The notes under the pieces are model-generated. The model ran no database searches. It was not told the origin of the DNA and saw nothing but the letters and a program-made list of their open reading frames with translations. Below, in pieces: positions 31,211 through 37,181 of a stretch of DNA of 37,181 nt. The position numbers and the translations under genes were made by a program. The first letter of the stretch is position 1, and each line of letters starts with the position of its first letter. Source of the DNA: an uncultured Lachnospiraceae bacterium (lineage in GTDB: Bacteria; Bacillota; Clostridia; Lachnospirales; Lachnospiraceae); the NCBI GenBank assembly GCA_947629585.1, contig CANREH010000021.1, positions 1-37,181 of the forward strand, read 5' to 3'.

Positions 31211-31984
31211 TTAAAGCTGCCGCTGTTTCTCATAAATCAGCCGCAGGCCCTTTAATGTCAGCTCACTGTCATATACCTGAATCTCCCCGGTTGCGTCCGC
31301 AATAATTTTCCCAAGCCCGCCCGTCGCTACGGCAATGGCATTGGAAAGGCCGGATTCTTCCTTAATCTTCTTAATAATATACTCCGTCTGCCCTATGTAG
31401 CCGTATACCAGCCCTGCCTGCATACTGGTAATCGTGTCTTTGGCAAGAATTGTTTCCGGTTTTTTTATTTCCACCTCCGGCAGCTTTGCCGTGTCGTTCC
31501 AGAGCGCATTGGCGGCAATCCGGATTCCCGGGCTGGTAATCCTTGCAAGGAACGTCGCATTCTCCGACACCAGATCATATGTCGTCGCTGTCCCGAAATC
31601 AATCACAATCACCGGGCCGCCGTAAAGCTCATACGCCCCGACAGCATCCACAATCCTGTCTGCGCCAATCTCTTTCGGGTTCGCCGTATTGATTTTAATC
31701 CCTGTCTTCATCCCCGCTCCCACAATCATCGGAGTAATATCAAAATATTTAATAAACCCGCTGTTTAAGGAATACATGACTTGCGGCACAACAGAGGAGA
31801 TAATGACAGCCTCGATCTGCTCTTTCCGGATTCCCTTTGCCAAAAGCGCGTCAATCAGGAAAATACCATACTCATCCGAAGTTCTCGGGATTTTGGTCGT
31901 CGCCCGCACGGTCCCGATCAAAGCCTCTTTATCGAAAATGCCGTAAGTAATGTTGGTATTTCCCACGTCCACAACAAGTAACAT
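31211..31984 (-). CDS. coaX: type III pantothenate kinase
   Basis: The 257-residue protein has the ASKHA-fold phosphate loops [17 protein letters not shown] at the start and [15 protein letters not shown] in the middle, with [12 protein letters not shown] between. These define CoaX, the feedback-insensitive pantothenate kinase that starts CoA synthesis. It follows the DUF6145-like gene by 2 nt and precedes dusB by 13 nt, in one operon. AAAGGAAT is the ribosome site. Confidence 0.96.
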   Translation of the reverse strand: MLLVVDVGNTNITYGIFDKEALIGTVRATTKIPRTSDEYGIFLIDALLAKGIRKEQIEAVIISSVVPQVMYSLNSGFIKYFDITPMIVGAGMKTGIKINTANPKEIGADRIVDAVGAYELYGGPVIVIDFGTATTYDLVSENATFLARITSPGIRIAANALWNDTAKLPEVEIKKPETILAKDTITSMQAGLVYGYIGQTEYIIKKIKEESGLSNAIAVATGGLGKIIADATGEIQVYDSELTLKGLRLIYEKQRQL

Positions 31985-31986
31985 CT

Positions 31987-32325
31987 TTAATTCCTTTCAT
32001 TGAAGTCTTTCTTTATTTTTGCCTGATAATATAATTCTAACTGTTTAAAAAGTTCCTGCTTCTCCTGAAGCATCTGTTTGATTTTCAGGCCGCTTCCAAT
32101 TTCATCATAAAGCAAGTCTCCCTCGTCGCTCGTAACCTTAAGCATAAGCGTTCCCTTTTCATCAAATTCCAGGAAAAAAATCCCCCCGACATCTTCCGTA
32201 AACAGGACACACAGAATCTGAAGCTCCTCCTGAACCTGCTTGGGGAGCCGGGAAAAGAGGGGGTTGAAATAATATTTCTGCTCATATGCACTGCTGGCAC
32301 ATAAAATAACCCTTTCCTGCGGCAT
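31987..32325 (-). CDS. DUF6145-like conserved protein
   Basis: The 112-residue acidic protein has a pattern seen in Lachnospiraceae DUF6145 proteins: [19 protein letters not shown] near the N-terminus, [17 protein letters not shown] in the middle and [16 protein letters not shown] near the end. The function is unknown. It lacks signal peptide and membrane segments. A strong GGAGGGGAGG ribosome site precedes the ATG at 32325. It is the first gene of an operon with coaX and dusB under a TTGCAA-N17-TATAGT promoter. The family name is from memory of the pattern and should be treated as likely. Confidence 0.75.
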   Translation of the reverse strand: MPQERVILCASSAYEQKYYFNPLFSRLPKQVQEELQILCVLFTEDVGGIFFLEFDEKGTLMLKVTSDEGDLLYDEIGSGLKIKQMLQEKQELFKQLELYYQAKIKKDFNERN

Positions 32326-32357
32326 ATCCTCCCCTCCTCTTTGCCATAATCTTTTCT

Positions 32358-32386
32358 ACTATACAGCAAACCTTATATTTTTGCAA
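32358..32386 (-). promoter_or_regulatory. sigma-A promoter of the DUF6145-coaX-dusB operon
   Basis: On the minus strand TTGCAA (32386-32381), 17 nt, TATAGT (32363-32358) lie about 33 nt upstream of the first gene, in the 68-bp gap after birA. Confidence 0.7.
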
Positions 32387-32393
32387 CTAAAAA

Positions 32394-33380
32394 TCAGACA
32401 TATCCATACAGTCCCCTTACCGATACCTCCCCGGACAGCACCTCCCTTGTGCTTCCGTCCGGAAATTCCACAACCAGCTCCCCTGTTTTTGTAATGCCCC
32501 GTGAAATACCGGCCTCTGTCTTTTCCTCTCCCATTATTTTTACCTTTTTGCCGAAACCGGCAAGCTTTTTATTATATTCTTCCATGACAAAGGACAAATC
32601 TCCCGTTTCCAAAAACTGTTCATAATATCCTTCAAAGATTTCCATCAGCGTGCAGATTAACTCGCTCCGGTTCACTCTCGCTTTCTCTTTCTGTTCCAGA
32701 TACAGAGAAGTCGCCATTTTTTCTATTTCCGGCGGAAATTCCTTCGCATTGACATTGATCCCGATCCCCACGACAATATAATGGATAAAATCCAGCTCCG
32801 AGCTCATTTCCGTCAGGATTCCGCAGACCTTTTTCTTATTGACGACAACATCATTCGGCCATTTTATTTTTGTCTTTACATTCGTAACCTTCTCGATCGC
32901 GGCAGAGACGGAAAGCGCCGTAAGCAAGGTTATCATCGATGCGGATTTCGGCTCCAGGGAAGGCTTTAAAAGCAGGGACATAAAGATATCGTCCCCCGCC
33001 GGGGAGCTCCAGTCCCGCCCTCTCCGTCCGCGTCCTTTTGTCTGCTCTCCCGCAATCACTAACAGCCCGTCTTCTCCGCCATCCTCCGAGTATCGTTTTG
33101 CCCGAAGATTGGTAGAATCCGTTTTCGGCAGGAACACCACTTTCCTTGCCAGTCGTTTTGTCTTGATCCGGCTCATGATTTCCTCCGCCGTAATGACATC
33201 CGGCACGGATACCAGGCGGTATCCCCGGTTCCTGACGGCTTCAATTTCATATCCCTGCTCCCTTAACTGTTCCATAACCTTCCATATCGCTGTCCTGGAA
33301 ACATGCATTTCTTCGCAGATTTCCTGTCCGGAAAGATAATCTTTTGATTCTCTGAGCATAGTAAGTATTTTCTGTTTCAT
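32394..33380 (-). CDS. birA: bifunctional biotin-protein ligase / biotin operon repressor
   Basis: The 328-residue protein has an N-terminal winged helix (LSGQEICEEMHVSRTAIWK, residues about 16-34) and a biotinyl ligase domain with GRGRRGRDWSSPAGDDIF, IKWPNDVVVN and a C-terminal SH3-like domain. It attaches biotin to carboxylase carrier proteins and can repress biotin genes. It overlaps the citrate synthase gene by 4 nt (ATGA), so it is cotranslated with it. The pairing of birA with citrate synthase has no obvious metabolic logic and may simply be operon packing. Confidence 0.95.
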   Translation of the reverse strand: MKQKILTMLRESKDYLSGQEICEEMHVSRTAIWKVMEQLREQGYEIEAVRNRGYRLVSVPDVITAEEIMSRIKTKRLARKVVFLPKTDSTNLRAKRYSEDGGEDGLLVIAGEQTKGRGRRGRDWSSPAGDDIFMSLLLKPSLEPKSASMITLLTALSVSAAIEKVTNVKTKIKWPNDVVVNKKKVCGILTEMSSELDFIHYIVVGIGINVNAKEFPPEIEKMATSLYLEQKEKARVNRSELICTLMEIFEGYYEQFLETGDLSFVMEEYNKKLAGFGKKVKIMGEEKTEAGISRGITKTGELVVEFPDGSTREVLSGEVSVRGLYGYV

Positions 33381-34738
33381 TTCCTGTCCTCCATTTTCAC
33401 ATAAGGCATATGCTTTGCCACGCTTTTATACGCCGGGCGGATAATCTTGCCTTCATTGATAATCTCCTCAAGCCTGTGCGCGCTCCATCCTGCCATTCTC
33501 GCAATGGCAAAGATCGGCGTATACAATTCTAACGGCAGCCCCAGCATATTGTAAACAAAACCACTGTAAAAGTCAACATTGGCGCTCACACCTTTGTAAA
33601 TTTTTCGTTCTTCTCCAATAACAAGCGGCGCCAGGCGTTCTACTCTTGAATACAGCCCGTATTCCTTCTGGCAGTTCTTCTCAATAGAAAGCTTTTCCAC
33701 AAACTCCCGGAAAATCCTGGCCCGGGGATCGGAAATCGAATAAACAGCATGGCCCATGCCGTAAATCAGCCCTTTTTTATCAAACGCTTTTTTATGGAGC
33801 AAATCCCTTAAATACTGTTTAATTTCTTCTTCATCTTCCCAGTCTTTTACGTTCTCCTTCATGTCTTCAAACATCTTGACAACTTTAATATTGGCTCCGC
33901 CATGCTTCGGCCCTTTTAAAGATCCCAGGGAAGCGGCCACCGTAGAATACGTATCCGTTCCCGAAGAAGTGACTACATGAGTCGTAAAGGTGGAATTATT
34001 TCCGCCGCCATGCTCCGCATGAATGATTAACGCAATATCCAGAATTTTCGCTTCTAAAGGTGTAAAACTGCTGTCCGGGCGGAGCACATGGAGAATGGTC
34101 TCTGCCGTGGACATTTCCTTCATTGGCGGGTGGATATATAAGCTGTTTCCATCGTGATAATGGCTGTAAGCCTGATATCCATAGACAGAAATCAGCGGAA
34201 ACAGCGCAATTAACTGAAGACACTGGCGCAGGACATTTTCCACCGAAGTATCATCTGCCCTGTCGTCATACGCATACAGGGTAAGGACACTCCTTGCCAG
34301 CGTATTCATCATATCCTTGCTTGGCGCTTTCATGATAATGTCCCGCACAAAGCTGGTCGGAAGATTCTCCCGGTATTCTCCGATCAGGTTTTGAAAATTG
34401 TTCAGTTCTTCTTCCTTCGGAAGCCTTCCGAAAATCAAGAGATACGCCGTTTCCTCAAAGCCAAAACGCTGGTTATGGATCATGCCCCTTACAATGTCCT
34501 CAATATCATACCCCCGGTAAAACAGCTTTCCTTCGCACGGGACCATGTCATTGTCCACAATCGTATAGGAACGAATCTCGGATATTTCCGTCAGTCCCGT
34601 TAAGACACCCTTCCCATTGATGTCCCGCAATCCCCTCTTTACTTCATATTTTCCATATAGTTCCGGATCAATCTGGCAGTTTTCCCTGCATAGCTGCGCC
34701 AAATTACATAATTCCTGTGTCATGTTCGTGTAGCCCAT
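33377..34738 (-). CDS. citrate synthase
   Basis: The 453-residue protein has the large-subunit citrate synthase landmarks: the N-terminal-domain GLTEISEIRSY, IIHAEHGGGNNSTFTTHV with the catalytic His, GPKHGGANIKVVKMF, YGMGHAVYSISDPRA and SANVDFYSGFVYNMLG containing the catalytic Asp. It condenses acetyl-CoA and oxaloacetate. Its length and N-terminal extension fit the type found in Clostridia. The ATG at 34738 has AAAGGAG 7 nt upstream and an extended -10 promoter (TGTTATACT, 34787-34792) lies about 50 nt ahead. Methylcitrate synthase activity cannot be excluded. Confidence 0.93.
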   Translation of the reverse strand: MGYTNMTQELCNLAQLCRENCQIDPELYGKYEVKRGLRDINGKGVLTGLTEISEIRSYTIVDNDMVPCEGKLFYRGYDIEDIVRGMIHNQRFGFEETAYLLIFGRLPKEEELNNFQNLIGEYRENLPTSFVRDIIMKAPSKDMMNTLARSVLTLYAYDDRADDTSVENVLRQCLQLIALFPLISVYGYQAYSHYHDGNSLYIHPPMKEMSTAETILHVLRPDSSFTPLEAKILDIALIIHAEHGGGNNSTFTTHVVTSSGTDTYSTVAASLGSLKGPKHGGANIKVVKMFEDMKENVKDWEDEEEIKQYLRDLLHKKAFDKKGLIYGMGHAVYSISDPRARIFREFVEKLSIEKNCQKEYGLYSRVERLAPLVIGEERKIYKGVSANVDFYSGFVYNMLGLPLELYTPIFAIARMAGWSAHRLEEIINEGKIIRPAYKSVAKHMPYVKMEDRK

Positions 34739-34786
34739 ATGAATACTCCTTTCGCTAAGACATCTGTTACCATTTTATAAAGGACT

Positions 34787-34792
34787 AGTATA
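34787..34792 (-). promoter_or_regulatory. extended -10 promoter of citrate synthase
   Basis: The minus strand reads TGTTATACT, an extended -10 (TGn plus TATACT), 48 nt before the start codon. The -35 region is an uninformative T-run. Confidence 0.5.
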
Positions 34793-34890
34793 ACACAAAC
34801 AGCACCGTAAAAAAAAGAAATTTATGTAAATTTTATAATTTTAACAATTTTGTCATATTTTTAACAATGTCTGTGGGCTGTTCTATCTAA

Positions 34891-35541
34891 TTATGACAGA
34901 AGCATTTTTTCCAGTTCTTCCGCGGAAGACACGAAAGTTTCCGCCCCCTGTGCTTTTAAGAACTCCCTGCTCCGGAAGCCCCAGTCGGCGCTGATGCAGA
35001 ACAGCCCGCTGTTTTTTGCGGTCAGCAGATCGACCTCGGAATCCCCGACATAGACCGCCGTTTCTTTTTCTGCCCCAAGCTCCTTCAGCGCCTGCTCCAC
35101 CATATCCGGCGCCGGTTTTTTCCGCAGCTCCTCGCTCTGCCCGACCGCAGCCGGAATCAGCCCATCAAAATAAATAGAACACAGTTTTTTTACGGCAAAA
35201 TCCGCTTTATTGGATACGATTGCCATCTTCATTCCCTGTGCCTTAAAAGCTTCCAGCATTGACAGAATGCCGGGATAGGGCCTGGTCTTATCGTTGCAGT
35301 GAATCCCATAATCTGTCTTAAAGTCCTCTAATGCCTGTTCAAAGGCAGGATTCTGGCTTCCGTCCGGAACACAGCGCTCCAAAAGCCGCCGGATTCCATT
35401 CCCGACAAACTGCCGTACCTCCTCTAAGGATCGTTCTGGAAAGCCATGCAGAAGCATGGCACGGTTGACGCTCCCCTGCAAATCCTCCAGAGTATTTAAT
35501 AATGTACCATCCAAATCAAAAATAACTGTTGTATATTTCAC
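34891..35541 (-). CDS. HAD-family phosphatase, phosphoglycolate phosphatase-like
   Basis: From the GTG at 35541 the protein has 216 residues, the usual length. It has HAD motif I VIFDLDGTLLNT near the N-terminus, motif II MAIVSNK, and motif III/IV YVGDSEVDLLTAKNSG, with a helical cap between. The GTG start is supported by GGGGA 6 nt upstream; a longer frame to 35616 crosses the terminator of the upstream gene. Gph-like members hydrolyse 2-phosphoglycolate or related phosphomonoesters, but substrate cannot be fixed from sequence. Confidence 0.88.
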   Translation of the reverse strand: MKYTTVIFDLDGTLLNTLEDLQGSVNRAMLLHGFPERSLEEVRQFVGNGIRRLLERCVPDGSQNPAFEQALEDFKTDYGIHCNDKTRPYPGILSMLEAFKAQGMKMAIVSNKADFAVKKLCSIYFDGLIPAAVGQSEELRKKPAPDMVEQALKELGAEKETAVYVGDSEVDLLTAKNSGLFCISADWGFRSREFLKAQGAETFVSSAEELEKMLLS

Positions 35542-35573
35542 TGTACTTCCCCATTTCATGTTATGATAAAGCA

Positions 35574-35604
35574 GAAAAACCGCCGGGTCTTCCTGCGGTT
35601 TTCC
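35574..35604 (-). terminator. terminator of the cysN-cysC gene
   Basis: The minus-strand stem AAAACCGC / GCGGTTTT followed by T lies 18-45 nt after the cysN-cysC stop codon. Confidence 0.8.
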
Positions 35605-35621
35605 TGTTTTTATCAAGTTTC

Positions 35622-37181
35622 TTATTTTAAAATTTCCTTAATTTTATCAAAGATATAATCCGCTGCCTCATCAATGCTCATGCCCGTTGTGTTAATCTCA
35701 ATATCCGGATTTTTCGGCGGCTCATACGGGCTTGTGATTCCGGTAAAGTTCGGGATTTCGCCGGAACGGACTTTCTTATAAAGCCCCTTTACATCCCTCT
35801 TTTCACATTCCTCTAACGGCGTGCTGATATAGACTTCAATAAAGTTATCCCCACCTATGATGTTCTTCGCATTCTGGCGATCGCGGATAAACGGAGAAAT
35901 GAAGGATGTCAGCACAATCAGCCCGGCATCATTCATTAACTTGGACACCTCGGCGACACGGCGGATATTCTCAATTCTGTCCTGCTCTTTAAACCCTAAG
36001 TTGCTGTTAAGCCCCAGCCGGACATTGTCGCCGTCCAGCGACATGGTATGCTTCCCAATGGAAACCAGACGTTTTTCCAGCTCATTGACCAGCGTGGATT
36101 TTCCGGCTCCGGAAAGCCCTGTAAACCAGATAGTCTTTGGCACCTGGTTTTTCTGCTCGGAGCGGAACTCGCGAGTAATGTCCATATTATGCCATGTCAG
36201 GTTGTCCGATCTCCGCAGGGAGTGCTCAATCACGCCGCAGGCGCTTGTCATATTGTTGACCCTGTCAATCAGGATAAAGCCGCCCAGCGCCTTGCTGTTT
36301 TTAAACTTATCAAATACAATCTTGTCTGCGCAGGAAATATCACAGACAGCGATTTCATTCTTATAAAGCCTGTCCGTCGGAACCTGATCTCCGGTATTGA
36401 CATCAATCTTATACTTGATATTCATAACCGTGGCCGGAATCATTTTTGTCCCAACCTTTAAGAAGTAATTCTTCCCGGCAACCAAAACGGAATCGTCCAT
36501 CCATAACAGCTTGGAGGTAAATAAATTGCTGACCTTAAGCTGATCATCCTTATAAATCACGCAGCCCCTCGAAACATCCACTTCCCGGTCAAGCTGAATC
36601 GTGACAGCCTGTCCCCTGGAAGCATAGTCTGCGCTCTTATCGGTGATAAAAATTCCCTTGACGTTTGCCTTTTCCCCGCTTGGAAGCGTCGTGACCTCAT
36701 CCCCTACTCGGATTTCCCCGGACTCAATCTGCCCCTGGAACCCGCGGAACGTGTGATCCGGACGAGAAACGCGCTGTACCGGAAGAATAAAGCCTTTTTT
36801 CTTATCCGCTTCGGTAACGTCAATAGTTTCCAGATATTCCAGCAGCGGAACGCCGTCAAACCATGCCATGTTGGAAGAACCGTGGGTGACATTATCCCCG
36901 ACGGTCGCCGATACCGGAACAATGTAAATACTGTCAAAGTCAAACTCAGCGGCAAGGCGCCTGATTTCCCTTCGAATCTTTTCAAAGCCGTTCTTATCAT
37001 AGTGGATGAGATCCATCTTATTGACGGCAAATACAATATGCTTAATCCCCATCAGGGCGCAGATCCGGGTATGGCGCCTTGTCTGCACCAAAACCCCCTG
37101 GGAAGCGTCCACGAGGATTACCGCAAGATCGGCAAATGAAGCGCCGACTGCCATATTCCTTGTATACTCCTCATGCCCCGG
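35622..37181 (-). CDS. cysNC: sulfate adenylyltransferase GTPase subunit fused to adenylylsulfate kinase (5' end outside window)
   Basis: The frame is open to the right edge (520 residues visible). The N-terminal part begins inside the GTPase G3 motif (PGHEEYTRN) and has the G4 motif VNKMD near residue 55 and EF-Tu-like beta barrels with RPDHTFRGFQGQ. From about residue 345 a CysC domain follows, with the P-loop FTGLSGAGKST, DGDNVRLGLN, and the FISPFIRDRQNAK lid. Together they make APS and then PAPS, the sulfate donor. This NodQ/CysNC fusion is found in bacteria that assimilate sulfate or sulfate-modify sugars. The GTPase G1 loop is beyond the window. A terminator follows the gene. Confidence 0.95.
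   Translation of the reverse strand, partial: PGHEEYTRNMAVGASFADLAVILVDASQGVLVQTRRHTRICALMGIKHIVFAVNKMDLIHYDKNGFEKIRREIRRLAAEFDFDSIYIVPVSATVGDNVTHGSSNMAWFDGVPLLEYLETIDVTEADKKKGFILPVQRVSRPDHTFRGFQGQIESGEIRVGDEVTTLPSGEKANVKGIFITDKSADYASRGQAVTIQLDREVDVSRGCVIYKDDQLKVSNLFTSKLLWMDDSVLVAGKNYFLKVGTKMIPATVMNIKYKIDVNTGDQVPTDRLYKNEIAVCDISCADKIVFDKFKNSKALGGFILIDRVNNMTSACGVIEHSLRRSDNLTWHNMDITREFRSEQKNQVPKTIWFTGLSGAGKSTLVNELEKRLVSIGKHTMSLDGDNVRLGLNSNLGFKEQDRIENIRRVAEVSKLMNDAGLIVLTSFISPFIRDRQNAKNIIGGDNFIEVYISTPLEECEKRDVKGLYKKVRSGEIPNFTGITSPYEPPKNPDIEINTTGMSIDEAADYIFDKIKEILK

Noticed and set aside
35542..35616. Longer start for the HAD phosphatase
   Set aside because: The extra codons cross the cysN-cysC terminator, and GTG at 35541 has a properly spaced ribosome site right before the DxDGT motif.

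Overview
The window looks like the chromosome of a motile, low-to-mid-GC Clostridia, most likely Lachnospiraceae. Three things support this: the flgM-flgN-flgK-flgK-flgL-fliW-csrA-flaG-fliD-fliS gene order, the AGGAGG-type ribosome binding sites, and a DUF6145-like/coaX/dusB housekeeping block. Nearly every gene lies on the minus strand, so the text order is the reverse of transcription. No rRNA, tRNA, CRISPR array or intact transposon was seen.

Layout by coordinate. (1) 1-1119: 5' part of an AAA-ATPase-like/PD-(D/E)XK protein that runs off the left edge. (2) 1211-1301: a small imperfect palindromic element with 14-bp terminal inverted repeats; a related copy lies at 30162-30261. (3) 1463-1675: a remnant of a pseudaminate cytidylyltransferase gene (pseF). 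(4) 1702-8489: a tight, visibly AT-rich, eight-gene minus-strand operon (methyltransferase, DUF4910 peptidase-like, AMP-forming ligase, VOC protein, metal-dependent cyclase-family hydrolase, acyl carrier protein, AAC(3)-like acyltransferase, DRE-TIM aldolase). I read it as a pathway that makes, activates and transfers an unusual acyl group, probably to flagellin sugars. (5) 8890-10035: a divergent LicD-family gene on the plus strand. (6) 10118-11110: pseB. (7) 11343-16432: two flagellin genes flanking a Maf-type flagellin glycosyltransferase and a small coupled ORF. (8) 16669-17266: a PIN toxin-antitoxin pair. (9) 17397-27985: the late flagellar operons. (10) 28141-28927: a short leader RNA/peptide candidate and a second PIN toxin-antitoxin pair. 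(11) 28975-37181: housekeeping genes: asd, dusB, coaX, a DUF6145-like gene, birA, citrate synthase, a phosphoglycolate-phosphatase-like HAD gene and the 3' part of a cysN-cysC fusion.

How it fits together. Sigma-28 (FliA/SigD)-type promoters (TAAA-like -35, 15-16 nt, (G)CCGATAT/A -10) can be read upstream of both flagellin genes, flaG-fliD-fliS, flgM and licD. A -10-only candidate precedes the acyl-sugar operon. This puts filament, cap, chaperones, anti-sigma factor and, by inference, the glycan-tailoring genes in one late class. FliW and CsrA overlap by a shared TGATG, and both flagellin leaders carry GGA motifs over the Shine-Dalgarno plus an upstream hairpin with GGA in its loop, as expected for CsrA-FliW control of flagellin translation. 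PseB and Maf point to nonulosonate-type glycosylation, but the rest of the pse pathway is absent here and the only pseF trace is a fragment.

The most unusual points are the acyl-ACP/aldolase tailoring island with its in-frame G9 tract, the duplicated N-terminal segment in FliS, tandem flgK paralogues, and a consensus sigma-A promoter firing into a hairpin that hides a Shine-Dalgarno and a hydrophobic mini-ORF.
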